Source: Rhodanobacter thiooxydans
GTDB taxonomy: Bacteria > Pseudomonadota > Gammaproteobacteria > Xanthomonadales > Rhodanobacteraceae
Reading direction: 5' to 3'
Assembly: GCF_021545845.1 (NCBI RefSeq)
Contig: NZ_CP088923.1
Span: forward strand, 2,418,001-2,482,000
DNA length: 64,000 bases
Position 1 is the first letter of the stretch. Each line of letters starts with the position of its first letter. Positions 1 to 10,100 of this stretch are shown here, one piece after another. Both the position numbers and the translations under genes were made by a program. The notes under the pieces were generated by a model. It saw nothing but the letters and a program-made list of their open reading frames with translations. It ran no database searches and had not been told where the DNA came from.

Positions 1-2394
1 GTCGGCCTCGGGATCGATGCGCCAGAATCGCGTGCCGCCGACGTCCGCCAATCGGGGACAGAACCGGTACCCCAGCAGCCTGAACAACCCGAACACCACG
101 TCGCTGTATGCGCCGGTGTCGGTCATGATCTGCGTCGGCTGCAATTCGGTGGGCTGTTCGAGCACCACGCCCAGCAAGATCAAGCTGTCGCGCAGCGTGC
201 CCGGCACGGTGATGTGGTTGAGACCGCTGAACTGGTCGGAGATCAGGTTGTACCAGGTCACGCCGCGTTCCCGACCGAAATACTTCGGATTGGCGGCCGC
301 ATGCACAGTGCGCACGGGCACGACGAAACGCATCCCGTCGGCTGACGCCACGTCGCCACCACCCCACTGATGGGCCAGAATCGACCGGTTCTGAGCCGCC
401 ACCAGGATGGCATTGGCCGCAACCAGGGTGTCGTTGCGGAGGTAATTCTGGTCGACCCACGACAGACGCGATCGTTTCAGTGCAGCGATGTCGGCACGAA
501 CGAGGGGTTCGAAGCCCGTGTTGCTCGCCTCAGCCAGCAATACGGCACAGAGGCTGATCGGAAGCTCCGCAGCACGAGCAGACCGCTCGGTGAGATGGGT
601 GAAGGCATCGGTGAAACCGGTACGGGCCGCAATCTCCAGCAATACCTCTTCAATGTCCACGCGTGGCAAACGCTCATTAACCGCAGCGCGCAAGGCCAGC
701 AAAGACGCTGGTTCTTCGAGCTTGTCGAGGGAGCTGACGACCAGGTCGTTCTCGCCTTCGAACCGCACCGCAGGATTGTCCGGAAGTCGGGACGCTACCG
801 CGCGGTAGGTCTCATCGAGTTCTTTGGTGATCGCGACGAGTGCCGACGAGGGCGTTGGAGACAAGCTGAGCGTGCGGCAGATGATGGGGCGCGCAGTCTC
901 CCATTCGTTGCCGCTCAACAGCCCTGCGCGCGGGTCGGCATACTTCCAACTGGGGGCGACGAACACGTCGCGCCGGCGTAACGACGTATGCAATTCGTCG
1001 AGCACGCAGAAAGTGTAGGCCCGATGATCGATGCTGTCGTCGTCGCGAATCGCGTAGCGCTGCCAGCGTTTGCGAATGACATCACGCGGGACGTCGTCGT
1101 CGGCCTTGAATCGCCCGGGATGCGAGCGAAGCCATTCATAGGCGGCGACCACAGCCTCGCCTGCGGGACTCGCGCCGAAACGCAGATTCTCCAGCACAAA
1201 GGGGAGAAAGCGCCGGATGCGCCGATAGCGTTCGCTCAGCTCGCTGTAAAACACGTCGTCGGGCGGTCGTACCAGGTTGCTCACTTCCTGGAGCGCCTGG
1301 GCGAGGACGTCGCGCGGCACCTTGGCGAACAAGGCTTTGCGTAGTTTCTTGTCCGGGAGCGTGCTGTCCAGCACCACTTGGCAAGCATCGGCCAGCAGCG
1401 TGGCCGCACGATCCAGGTCTTTCAGCGTGCGCAAGCGTGTTTTCCGATCCTCCTTGCGCGCTGTGGAAAAAACATCCCGCAGCAGCATTTCAAGAACTTC
1501 GACGGCGTCATCATGCGCGGTGGCTTCCAGGCAATGCACAAACGCTACGAGAGTGGCAAGGCGGCGAACGTCGGGCAAGCGGCTCACGGCGCTGGCTTTG
1601 GCGGCTCCCGCAAAGCGAGCCAGTGCCATGACGCGACTGGCCGGAAGGTGTGACACCCTGGGCAGGTCGATGCCGAGCTCACGAACCTCCCGTAGTCGCA
1701 TCAGCGTTTGAATGAGTGCCGGTCCGCTGACGCGCGTGGGGCCCGATCGCAGCTGATCCAGCAGCGAGTAGCGGCTGCCGGCTGGCACGATCAACAACTG
1801 TTCGAGGCGTTCGCGCTGCCTGTCCAAGAGACGGGTTCCCAGACGCCGCCAAAGATGCTCTTCGACGCGGGCTTTCACGCGAGCGACAAATCGTTCGAGT
1901 GTGCTGCGCCCGGGAAGCAGTACCTTGTGCGTCAACAGCCATGTCATGGCTCGCTCGAACAGGACGCTGGGCCGCTCCGTTCCCGTCCAGCAGAGTGCGT
2001 ACAGCCAGCGACCCAATCGAAAGCCGATAGGCGGTTCGGTGATTTCGACGAAGCCGTATTGACGACAGATATCGCGCTGATGATCCCACCGGAGTTCACC
2101 TGTCCGGTAGTCGTCGAGGGAGGGATCCGTGTCCGTAATATCCAGCTGCCTGGCAACGGTGGATAACACCAGCGCAGGGAGATCCAGCGGATCGTCCAGA
2201 AATGTTCCCAAGTAGCGCAGCGTCGTCAGCTGCAATGCGATGCCCAAACGATTCGCATGACCGCGCTTGCGCGCGATGTAGGTGCGATCTGCATCGTCGA
2301 GATGGAAGTAGCGTGCCAGTTCGTCGCTGGACGGGTTGCCGTTGTACCGGCCGTAATTGTCGCGTTGTCCCTCGGTAACGTAGCTGACCGGCAT
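1..2394 (-). CDS. tnpA: Tn3-family transposase TnpA (C-terminus beyond window)
   Basis: This is a continuous minus-strand frame of 798 codons from an ATG at 2394 to the window edge, with no stop. The N-terminus reads MPVSYVTEGQRDNYGRYNG, typical of Tn3-family transposases of about 990 residues. Two of the three DDE catalytic residues are visible: D686 in SADGMRF and D759 in IMTDTGAYSD. The catalytic Glu would lie outside the window. TnpA binds the terminal repeats and carries out replicative transposition, forming cointegrates that tnpS/tnpT would resolve. The element's own end must lie to the left because Tn3 tnpA genes normally finish next to a terminal repeat. The reading frame is undamaged as far as visible. 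Confidence 0.93.
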   Translation of the reverse strand, partial: MPVSYVTEGQRDNYGRYNGNPSSDELARYFHLDDADRTYIARKRGHANRLGIALQLTTLRYLGTFLDDPLDLPALVLSTVARQLDITDTDPSLDDYRTGELRWDHQRDICRQYGFVEITEPPIGFRLGRWLYALCWTGTERPSVLFERAMTWLLTHKVLLPGRSTLERFVARVKARVEEHLWRRLGTRLLDRQRERLEQLLIVPAGSRYSLLDQLRSGPTRVSGPALIQTLMRLREVRELGIDLPRVSHLPASRVMALARFAGAAKASAVSRLPDVRRLATLVAFVHCLEATAHDDAVEVLEMLLRDVFSTARKEDRKTRLRTLKDLDRAATLLADACQVVLDSTLPDKKLRKALFAKVPRDVLAQALQEVSNLVRPPDDVFYSELSERYRRIRRFLPFVLENLRFGASPAGEAVVAAYEWLRSHPGRFKADDDVPRDVIRKRWQRYAIRDDDSIDHRAYTFCVLDELHTSLRRRDVFVAPSWKYADPRAGLLSGNEWETARPIICRTLSLSPTPSSALVAITKELDETYRAVASRLPDNPAVRFEGENDLVVSSLDKLEEPASLLALRAAVNERLPRVDIEEVLLEIAARTGFTDAFTHLTERSARAAELPISLCAVLLAEASNTGFEPLVRADIAALKRSRLSWVDQNYLRNDTLVAANAILVAAQNRSILAHQWGGGDVASADGMRFVVPVRTVHAAANPKYFGRERGVTWYNLISDQFSGLNHITVPGTLRDSLILLGVVLEQPTELQPTQIMTDTGAYSDVVFGLFRLLGYRFCPRLADVGGTRFWRIDPEAD

Positions 2395-2530
2395 CAAGGT
2401 TTCCTTCTGCGGAGAGTTGGGTAGAAGGTTCCATCACTGAAAATCAAGCCTTTCGCCCATCACGCCTTGGAGCTGGCGAGGTGGGATCGCCTTCAACCAT
2501 GTTTCTTGGGTTCTGCCGGGAGGCATTGCA

Positions 2531-2546
2531 TTGGCGGTTTCGCCAA
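2531..2546. other. perfect palindrome upstream of the iron permease
   Basis: A 6-bp perfect inverted repeat (TTGGCG / CGCCAA) around a 4-nt loop sits in the divergent tnpA/FTR1 intergenic region, about 20 bp upstream of the Fur-like site. No T-run follows on either strand, so a terminator is unlikely. It could be an operator or a chance hairpin. Confidence 0.35.
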
Positions 2547-2564
2547 GGTCGAGTACGATACATG

Positions 2565-2583
2565 AATGATAACGACTCGTATT
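2565..2583 (+). promoter_or_regulatory. candidate Fur box overlapping the FTR1 start codon
   Basis: The 19 bases AATGATAACGACTCGTATT match 16 of 19 positions of the common gammaproteobacterial Fur-box form AATGATAACGATTCTCATT. The site covers the ATG at 2566. Fur represses iron-uptake genes when iron is replete, which fits the FTR1 permease directly downstream. The overlap with the start codon implies either direct blocking of initiation, or a true start further downstream at a TTG or GTG codon still ahead of the signal peptide core. Confidence 0.5.
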
Positions 2584-4554
2584 CGCAGCATATTGCGCAA
2601 CCTCTCCGTGGCCGCCCTTCTGCTTTGGGCACTCCCACTCCCGCGGGCGCATGCTCAAGACGTCAGTTCAACCGTGCCGCAGACATGGCAGATGATCGAC
2701 TATCTGGCCACGGATTACGCCGGCGCGGTCAAGAACGGAGCGGTGCTCAGCGCGTCTGAATACGCCGAGATGCGGGAGTTCACAGCCACCGTGCATCGCC
2801 GCCTTCAGGCGTTGCCGCCGACGCCCGGTACACCCGCGTTGTTGTCCCAGGCCGACCAGCTCATCGCTTCAGTGGATGCGAAGGCCTCGCCAGCGCAGGT
2901 GGCGATCGAGGCACATGCCCTGGCCGATGCCTTGCTGAAGGCGTACCCGATACCCACCGCGCCGGCCCAAGCGCCCGATCTGACGCAGGGCGCAACGCTG
3001 TACCAGAACCAGTGCGCCATGTGTCACGGCGCCACCGGGCATGGCGATGGTCCCGTGGGGCTGCAGCTCAATCCGCGACCGGTGGACTTCACTGACCAGG
3101 CGCGTGCGGACCAGCGCAGCCCGCTGTCCCTGTACGAAGTGATCAGCCACGGTGTCGAGGGAACGCCGATGGCCAGTTACTCGTCCCGGCTGTCGTCGGA
3201 CGAGCGATGGGCACTCGCGTACTACGTGGGGTCGCTAGCCTATACCCGCGAAGCCACGACCGGTGCGACCCTCTGGCAGCACGATACGGCCGCGCGTGCG
3301 CAGATCGCGGACCTGAAGGAGTTGTCGCAAGCACGCGTGTCGCAACTGGCTCCTGCACTGGGTGCCGAACATGCCCGCGCGATCATCGGTTACCTGCGTG
3401 CGCATCCGCAGGCGATGCAACAGGCGTTGACGGGGCTTCCGCTTGCGCGGGGGCGACTTGCTGCAAGCCTGGCGGCCTATCGTGCCGGCGACGCCAAGGA
3501 AGCCACACAACTGGCATTGTCGGCCTATCTCGATGGCGTCGAACCCATCGAACCCCAGCTCAACGCACGCGATGGCGCGCTACGCGCCCGCATCGAAACG
3601 GCCATGGGCGCCTATCGCACAGCGGTGTCGGGCAAGGCCGCGCTGCCGGCGGTGACCCAGCAGGCCCACGCCGTGGATGTCCTGCTTGCGCAGGCGCAGG
3701 AGGTCACGGCGGATGCGGCGGGCGATCCGGCCGCCACGTTCCTCGGCGCCTTCACGATTCTGGTTCGCGAGGGTCTGGAAGCCTTGCTGGTGGTCGTCGC
3801 CTTGCTGGCCTTCCTGCGCAAGGCAGATCGACGCGTGGAAGTGCGTTACGTGCATGCCGGCTGGATTCTTGCCTTGGTGGCCGGCGGGATCACCTGGGCA
3901 CTGGCCAGCTATGCCATCTCGATCAGTGGCGCCGGTCGCGAACTAACCGAGGGCCTGTCTTCGCTGTTCGCCGCCGTGGTGCTGCTCAGTGTCGGCTTGT
4001 GGATGCACCAAAAGAGTATTGGTGGACGCTGGCAGGCCTACCTGAAGGAAAAGATGGCCGCGGCACTCGACCGACGTTCGGCGTGGTTCCTGTTCGGCCT
4101 CGCCTTCATTTCGGTGTATCGGGAAGTGTTCGAGACGATCCTGTTCTACGCCGCGCTCTGGAACGACGGCCAGGAAGTCTGGCTGCTGGGCGGCATTGCG
4201 GCCGGCGCGGTGACCTTGGGACTGATCGCCTGGCTCCTGCTGCGCACCAGTCGGCGTCTGCCCATCGGCAAGTTCTTCGCGGCGAGTTCGATCCTGATCG
4301 CCGTGCTGGCCGTCGTTCTCGCGGGTAAGGGCATCGCCGCGTTGCAGGAAGCTGGCTGGGTGTCGGTGACGGTCGCCCCGGTGCCGCACATTGAACTGCT
4401 CGGCATCTATCCGACCTGGCAGACGCTGCTCGCACAAATCGCCGTGGTCCTGATGCTGAGTGCGGGTTTCATGTTCAATATGCTTCGTGGCCGTAGCGCT
4501 CCCGACGCATTGCCCGCATCCACCACTACACGCCCGGAAGAGGATCGCGCATGA
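2566..4554 (+). CDS. FTR1-family iron permease fused to an N-terminal cytochrome c domain
   Basis: The protein has 662 residues. It begins with a signal peptide (about 1-30, ending AHAQ), then a periplasmic region with a haem-binding CAMCH at 150-154, then a C-terminal FTR1 permease of about seven membrane segments. The two iron-binding motifs are REGLE (401-405) and a degenerate REVFE (519-523). FTR1/EfeU proteins move iron across the inner membrane after oxidation; the attached cytochrome could provide the electron step. The 4-bp overlap with the CDF gene downstream indicates an operon of three genes. No convincing ribosome site precedes 2566, so the exact start is uncertain. The Fur-like site over the start suggests iron control. 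Confidence 0.87.
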   Translation: MITTRIRSILRNLSVAALLLWALPLPRAHAQDVSSTVPQTWQMIDYLATDYAGAVKNGAVLSASEYAEMREFTATVHRRLQALPPTPGTPALLSQADQLIASVDAKASPAQVAIEAHALADALLKAYPIPTAPAQAPDLTQGATLYQNQCAMCHGATGHGDGPVGLQLNPRPVDFTDQARADQRSPLSLYEVISHGVEGTPMASYSSRLSSDERWALAYYVGSLAYTREATTGATLWQHDTAARAQIADLKELSQARVSQLAPALGAEHARAIIGYLRAHPQAMQQALTGLPLARGRLAASLAAYRAGDAKEATQLALSAYLDGVEPIEPQLNARDGALRARIETAMGAYRTAVSGKAALPAVTQQAHAVDVLLAQAQEVTADAAGDPAATFLGAFTILVREGLEALLVVVALLAFLRKADRRVEVRYVHAGWILALVAGGITWALASYAISISGAGRELTEGLSSLFAAVVLLSVGLWMHQKSIGGRWQAYLKEKMAAALDRRSAWFLFGLAFISVYREVFETILFYAALWNDGQEVWLLGGIAAGAVTLGLIAWLLLRTSRRLPIGKFFAASSILIAVLAVVLAGKGIAALQEAGWVSVTVAPVPHIELLGIYPTWQTLLAQIAVVLMLSAGFMFNMLRGRSAPDALPASTTTRPEEDRA

Positions 4555-5174
4555 GCGACTGCGGTTGCCACGCCGAAGCCGCCAGCGAGGCGGAACGCCG
4601 CATCCTGCGCATCGCGCTCGGTCTCAATGCCACCATGTTCGTGGTCGGTGTCGTGGCCGGCCTGATCGCCCAATCGATGGGCCTGGTCGCTGATTCGCTG
4701 GATATGCTGGGCGATGCCTGCGCCTACGGCATCGCCTTGCTGGCGTGGACACGCAGCGCCTATTTCAAGGCGTCGGCCGCGCACTGGAATGGAACCTTGC
4801 TGGTGGTTCTTGGCGTCGGCGTACTGGTGGGGGTGCTCTGGCGTCTGGTGACCGGTAGCCACCCGGAAGGCCTATGGATGATGAGCGTTGCCTTCGTTTC
4901 CTTGATCGTGAATGCCACGGTGCTGAGGCTCTTGGCGCGATTTCGTCACGGTGAAGTGCATCTGCGCGCCATCTGGATATGCACGCGGGCCGACGTCATC
5001 GCCAATCTGGCGGTGATCGTGTCCGGTGTGCTGGTGCTTCTTCTGCACAGCGCCGTGCCTGATCTGGTGATCGGTACGGCCATCGCCTGCTACGTGCTGA
5101 AGGAGGCGTTGGGCATTCTGCGCGAAGCGAAGGACGCACGGATCGCCGCCATTGCACCGAACGGCAAGCCATGA
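4551..5174 (+). CDS. CDF-family cation transporter (short form)
   Basis: This 207-residue membrane protein starts with a Cys/His-containing MSDCGCH. Acidic metal-site residues in the second membrane segment read ADSLDMLGDA (D48, D51, D55), and TRADVIANLAV lies in a later segment (about 147-157). CDF proteins export divalent cations by proton antiport. The usual cytoplasmic C-terminal domain is absent, making it shorter than the CzcD-like protein at 5783. The ATG overlaps the FTR1 stop by 4 bp and its own stop overlaps the PAP2 start, so the three are translationally coupled. The substrate cannot be read from the sequence; coupling to FTR1 makes iron or a contaminating metal plausible. Confidence 0.8.
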   Translation: MSDCGCHAEAASEAERRILRIALGLNATMFVVGVVAGLIAQSMGLVADSLDMLGDACAYGIALLAWTRSAYFKASAAHWNGTLLVVLGVGVLVGVLWRLVTGSHPEGLWMMSVAFVSLIVNATVLRLLARFRHGEVHLRAIWICTRADVIANLAVIVSGVLVLLLHSAVPDLVIGTAIACYVLKEALGILREAKDARIAAIAPNGKP

Positions 5175-5755
5175 CGTCGCCGATCTCGGGATTTGGCTCG
5201 ATGGTTTACGCCGTTGACCTTCGACTGTTCAACGCCATTCATTCGCCGGTGCCACCGTCGCCAGCGATGCTTCATGTGGCGCGCGTCCTGGCCGATGGAC
5301 CGTTGATCCTGACAGCTCTCCTTCTTGGGTGGATGCTGATGGTTCCTCGCCAGTCGATGCGCTTGATCGCCCTGAAAGCATCGGGTGCCGCCGCTGCAGC
5401 ATTGCTCGCGAACCTGATCATCGGCTTGGTTTGGGATCGCGCACGTCCCTTTGTCGCTGGAGTCGGTCAAGCATGGGTGTCTCATGCGGCGACCGGCAGC
5501 TTTCCCAGCGACCATCTGACTGTGCAATGGGTGGTGGCCGGCATACTGTTGCTGAATCAATGCAGCCGGCCTTGGGGCATCGGGATCGCACTGCTCGGCC
5601 TGCCGATGGCCTGGGCACGGATCTACTTGGGCGTGCACTACCCCGGCGATATGCTGGGAGCCCTCGGGATGGGCGGACTGGCCATGCTCAGTGGCTGGCT
5701 GTGGTTTCGCCGGTCCGTGACATCAGCCATCGCGCCATTGCCATCTCAGGGATAA
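5171..5755 (+). CDS. PAP2-superfamily membrane phosphatase (undecaprenyl-diphosphatase-like)
   Basis: A 194-residue protein of several membrane segments. It carries the three PAP2 signature blocks: DRARPF, then SFPSDHL (the PSGH block with Asp for Gly), then ARIYLGVHYPGD with the catalytic His and Asp. Such enzymes (BcrC type) dephosphorylate undecaprenyl diphosphate or similar lipid phosphates at the periplasmic face. It is the last gene of the FTR1-CDF-PAP2 operon and overlaps the CDF stop by 4 bp. A link between lipid phosphate turnover and metal export is not established, but a second PAP2 gene at 36211 also follows an ion-transporter-like gene. Confidence 0.85.
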   Translation: MTSPISGFGSMVYAVDLRLFNAIHSPVPPSPAMLHVARVLADGPLILTALLLGWMLMVPRQSMRLIALKASGAAAAALLANLIIGLVWDRARPFVAGVGQAWVSHAATGSFPSDHLTVQWVVAGILLLNQCSRPWGIGIALLGLPMAWARIYLGVHYPGDMLGALGMGGLAMLSGWLWFRRSVTSAIAPLPSQG

Positions 5756-5782
5756 GGTTTCGCCCCGCTGCGAAGCGAGGGT

Positions 5783-6739
5783 CTAGTGCGCTGCGCCGGG
5801 TGAGGTGAACGTGCAGCCTGTCGCGCGGGCCGATTCGTCCGTGGTCGCGTGATCGGTTTGCAAGGTGGTGTGCGTGATGGCGAAACGATCATGCAGCATC
5901 GCTTCGATCTCTCGGCGCACATCGTGGCAGTCGATGTCGTGATTCACGTAGATGTGGCCCGACAGTGCCGGCATGCCCGAGGTCACTTCCCACACGTGCA
6001 GATCGTCCAGCCGAGTCACCGCCGGCATGGCACGGATCGCCTCGGCAATGGATACTGGGTCCAGACCGCGTGGTGCCGCTTCCAGGAAGATGCGGCCCGA
6101 GTCGCGCACCAGTCCGATACCGGCTTTCAGCATCAATCCGGCGACGACCAGTGCGGCAAGGGAGTCCACGCGATTCCAACCCGTCCACCAGATGATGGCA
6201 CCGGCAATGGCAGTGGCGATGAAGGCGTAGAGATCGGTGAGGATGTGCTGGAAGCTGCCTTCCACGTTGAGGCTTTGCCGGTTGGCCTTGCTCATCGCCC
6301 ACACGGCGAGCAGGTTGACGCCAATACCGACCACCGCGATCACCGTGACCAGCAGACCTTCCACCACCGGCGGGTCGATCAGCCGGCGGATCGCCTCGAC
6401 GATGAACCAGACCGACAGCAACAACAGCGTCAGCCCGTTCGCCTGGGCGCTCAGGATTTCGACCCGCTTGAGTCCGAACGTGTAGCTGCCACTGGCCGGG
6501 CGGCTGGCCAGACGCATCGCGACAAGCGCCAGTCCGATCGAGCCCACATCGGTGAGCATGTGCCCGGCATCGGAAATCAGGGCCAACGACTTGGCCAGGA
6601 TGCCGACCACCACCTCGACCGCCATGAAGCCGAGCAGCAGCAACAGCGCGATGGTCAGGTACTTCTTGTCCGCATCCGGTGCCACGCCATGGCTATGGTC
6701 GTGATGATGGTCATGTTCGTGGGGCTTGGTTGTGCCCAT
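5783..6739 (-). CDS. czcD: CzcD-like CDF zinc/cadmium/cobalt exporter
   Basis: The start is set at the ATG at 6739, which has a GGAG 9 bp upstream. A longer in-frame extension exists but lacks CDF-like sequence. The 318-residue product has a His-rich N-terminus (EHDHHHDHSHG), six membrane segments and both HxxxD metal sites (SDAGHMLTD and QHILTDLYAF), followed by a normal cytoplasmic C-terminal domain with HVWEVTSG. CzcD-type proteins export Zn, Cd and Co from the cytoplasm by proton exchange. It lies downstream of the czc operon, separated by a strong hairpin, so it may have its own promoter between 6740 and 6804. It converges with the PAP2 gene. Confidence 0.9.
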   Translation of the reverse strand: MGTTKPHEHDHHHDHSHGVAPDADKKYLTIALLLLLGFMAVEVVVGILAKSLALISDAGHMLTDVGSIGLALVAMRLASRPASGSYTFGLKRVEILSAQANGLTLLLLSVWFIVEAIRRLIDPPVVEGLLVTVIAVVGIGVNLLAVWAMSKANRQSLNVEGSFQHILTDLYAFIATAIAGAIIWWTGWNRVDSLAALVVAGLMLKAGIGLVRDSGRIFLEAAPRGLDPVSIAEAIRAMPAVTRLDDLHVWEVTSGMPALSGHIYVNHDIDCHDVRREIEAMLHDRFAITHTTLQTDHATTDESARATGCTFTSPGAAH

Positions 6740-6804
6740 AGGAGTCTCCAGTGCGGCGGCCACTCTACGTGAGCGCCAAAGTGTTATGACATGACATCGG
6801 GAAG

Positions 6805-6829
6805 GACGGGCGGGAGTGACCCGCCCGTC
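6805..6829 (-). terminator. hairpin after the czc operon
   Basis: A perfect 10-bp stem (GACGGGCGGG / CCCGCCCGTC) with a 5-nt loop begins 4 nt after the stop of the P-II gene. The U-tract is weak on the minus strand, so it may be an intrinsic terminator of moderate strength or an mRNA-stabilising 3' end. Its placement separates czcCBA-PII from czcD. Confidence 0.6.
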
Positions 6830-6833
6830 TTCT

Positions 6834-7160
6834 TCATTCAGCCCCTTGACCGTCGATGGGCCACGCCCGATCCACCGTGCTCTGGTAGACCCAGCCGGCC
6901 ACACTCTGACCGGTGCGCCCGTGCAGGCGGATCAACTGCACCGCCCGTTCGGCCTGATCGTCCTCACAGAACACTTCGAGCTTGATCTGCCGGGTCACCC
7001 GTTCGCCCAGTTCCATCGAATAGACCTGTTCCTGGCCGTTGAGCGCGGTCAGCAGACCTTTGACGTCGCTCACCGACAGGTAACGAAACCCCGCTTCTTC
7101 CAGCGCATGGATGACGTCGACCACGCGGCCACGATGGATGAAGGCCTTCACTTCTTTCAT
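6834..7160 (-). CDS. P-II-like regulatory protein of the czc efflux operon
   Basis: The protein has 108 residues and starts MKEVKAFIHRGRVVDVIHALEEAG, the ferredoxin-like fold start of the P-II/GlnB superfamily. It lacks the classical T-loop uridylylation sequence. Members of this subgroup are found at the end of heavy-metal RND operons and are thought to sense metal or nucleotide and modulate efflux. The ATG overlaps the czcA stop by 4 bp, so production is coupled to the pump. It is the only candidate regulator of any kind in the transposon cargo, and it is not a DNA-binding protein. Confidence 0.8.
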   Translation of the reverse strand: MKEVKAFIHRGRVVDVIHALEEAGFRYLSVSDVKGLLTALNGQEQVYSMELGERVTRQIKLEVFCEDDQAERAVQLIRLHGRTGQSVAGWVYQSTVDRAWPIDGQGAE

Positions 7161-10100
7161 GGGGTCTTCTCCTTGGCGAGGCGCCGGGCGGCGCGTTCTT
7201 CGATCCAGTCGTAGAGCACCGGCAGCAGCACCAGCGTCAGCAAGGTCGAGGTGATCAGACCACCGACCACCACGGTGGCGAGCGGGCGCTGGGTTTCCGC
7301 ACCCACGCCACTGGAGAGCAGCATCGGCACCAGGCCCAGGATCGCTACGCTCGCGGTCATCATCACCGGGCGCATGCGCAGGGCCGTACCGCGGATCACT
7401 GCCTCGCGCACAGGCAAGCCTTTCTCACGTTGTTCGTTCAAGAAACTCACCAGCACGATGCCGTTCAACATCGCCACGCCGAACACCGCGATGAAGCCGA
7501 TGGCCGAGGGTACCGACAGGTATTGCCCGGTGATCGCCAAGCCGACGATGCCGCCGATGGTGGCAAACGGCACGTTGGCCAAGATCAGCGTGGCGTGCTT
7601 CACCGAGTTGAACGCGGTGTAGAGCAAGACAAAGATGAAGAAAATCGTCGCCGGCACGATCAGCGACAATCGCTTCAACGCCCGCTGCTGGTTCTCGAAC
7701 GCGCCGCCCCATTCGCTGTAATAGCCAGTCGGCAACTTCACCTGTTGCGCGATGGCCGCATTGGCTTCCTTGACGAAGCCGTCGATGTCACGACCGCGAA
7801 CATCCATCTGGATCACCGCATAGCGCTGCAGTTGTTCTCGACGAATGAACGAGTAGCCTTCCGCATCGCTGACCTCAGCCACCTGCGACAGCTGCACCAG
7901 TGCGCCGCTGGGCGTGCGGATCGGAATGCGCTTGATCGCCGGCAACGAGGCCTTGTCCGCATCGTCCAGCCGCACGGCGATGTCGAAGCGTTTCACGCCG
8001 TCGAGTAAGGTCGTCACCGGCTCGCCGCCGATGCCGTTCTTCACCACGGTGAGCACGTCGTCGGCGTTCAAGCCGTAACGGGCCAGCGCATCGCGATCCA
8101 CCTTGATGCGGATCTGCGGCTTGCCGATGTTCGCCTCCAGCGCGAGATCGGCGACGCCAGGCACCCCGGCCAACACGTTCTTGATGCGACTGCTCAAGCG
8201 ATCAAGTTCGCCCAGGTCATCGCCATAGATCTTCAGTGCCAGCGTGGCGCGCACACCCGAGATCAGTTCCTCGATGCGCATCTGGATCGGCTGCGTGTAG
8301 CTCACCACCGCGGTGGGCAGCGCCGCCGACAGTTCCTTCTGCATCGCTTCCTCGATGCTTTCCAGCGTCTCGCCCTTGCGCCATTGATCCTTCGGTTTCA
8401 GCGGCGTGTACACCTCCATGTAGTTCACATCCGCCGTTTCGCCTTTTTCGGCGCGACCGATCATCGCCAGCGTGGTTTCCACTTCCGGAAACTTTTGTTT
8501 GACCAGTGTCGACACTTGCTTGGAGATGGCGATCGATTCGTCCAGCGATGCCGACGGAATCGAGGTAATGCGCCACATGATGGCGCCTTCCTTCAGGTTA
8601 GGCATGAACTCCTTGCCGAGGAACGGGAACAGCGCGAGGCTGCCGACCAAGGCTCCGGCGGCGATGCCCAGCACTAGCTTGCGGCGCGCCAGCGCCCAGG
8701 CGAGCACCGTGGCGTAGTGGCGTTTCAGGAACGCCACCAGCCAGGTGTCCTTTTCTTCCTTGGGTTTCAACACCAGCGCGGCGAGCACCGGGATCAGCGT
8801 CAAGGCGAGAATCAGCGAACCGGCCATCGCGAAGCTGATATTGAACGCCATCGGCTTGAACATCTTGCCTTCCAGCCCTTGCAGGCTGAACAGCGGAAGG
8901 AACACCACGATGATGATCCCGATCGCGAACGTCATCGGGTTGGCCACCTCGCGGGCGGCCGCCAGCACAGCCGACGTGCGATCCACTGGGCCGCCATGCG
9001 CCTTGCGCTCGGCCATGATGCGGTAGGCGTTTTCCACCATCACCACGGCGCCGTCCACCATCATGCCGATACCGATCGCCAGGCCCGCCAGCGACATCAG
9101 GTTGGCCGACAGGCCGACCTGATTCATGCAGATGAAGGCGATCAGCATCGCCAACGGCAACGCCACGACGACCACCAGCGCGCTGCGAAACTCACCCAGG
9201 AACAGGAACAGCACCAGTGCCACCAGGATCGAACCTTCCACCAGCGCACGCACCGCGGTGCCCACCGCCGCGTTGACCAGTTCAGTGCGCTCGTACACCG
9301 GTTTTACGACCACGCCCGGCGGCAAGGATTGCTTCACTGTGTCGAGCTTGGCCTTGACCGCATCGACCACGCTCTTGGCGTTCTCGCCAATGCGAGCCAG
9401 CGCTTGGCCCATCACCACTTCCTTGCCATCGCGCGTCACGGCACCGGTGCGGGGCGCACCCGCCTCGGTGATGGTGGCCACGTCACGCACGTAGACCGGC
9501 GTGCCGTCTTCGGTCTTGAGCACGATGTTGCCCAGATCCTTCGCGTTCTGGATCAGGCCCAGTCCACGTACCAGGTACTGCTCGCGGCCGACATCGACGA
9601 AGTTGCCGCCGACTTGCGCGTTGTTGGCCTGCAGCGCCTCGATCACCTCTTTGAAGCCAAGCTTGTGCGCGATCAGTTTCATCGGGTCGATGCGCACCTG
9701 GAACTGCTTTTCCTGGCCGCCCCATGAGCTGACGTCATCGACACCCGGTGCGGTGCGCAGGATCAAACGGATGGTCCAGTCCTGCAGTGTGCGCAGATCC
9801 ATGTCGTTCGGTGCCGTACCGGCCGTGGCGCCTTTCAAGGTGCTGTCGGCGCGTTCGACGGTGTACCAGAACACCTGGCCGAGACCGGAGGTGTTCGGTC
9901 CCATCTCCGGTTTGCCGTAGCCGGCCGGCAAGCGATCGCCCACCTGCTGCAACCGTTCGTTGACCAGCTGGCGAGCGAAGTAGATGTCCATGCTGTCGTC
10001 GAAGTAGACCGACACATAGGACAGCCCGAACAAGCTCACCGAGCGGATCTGCTCCACTTTGGGCAGGCCGGCGAGCGCCGATTCCACCGGCGTGGTGAGG

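Noticed and set aside
8717..9727. 336-codon plus-strand frame opposite czcA
   Set aside because: Shadow of the czcA gene; His/Arg/Gln-rich with no domain.
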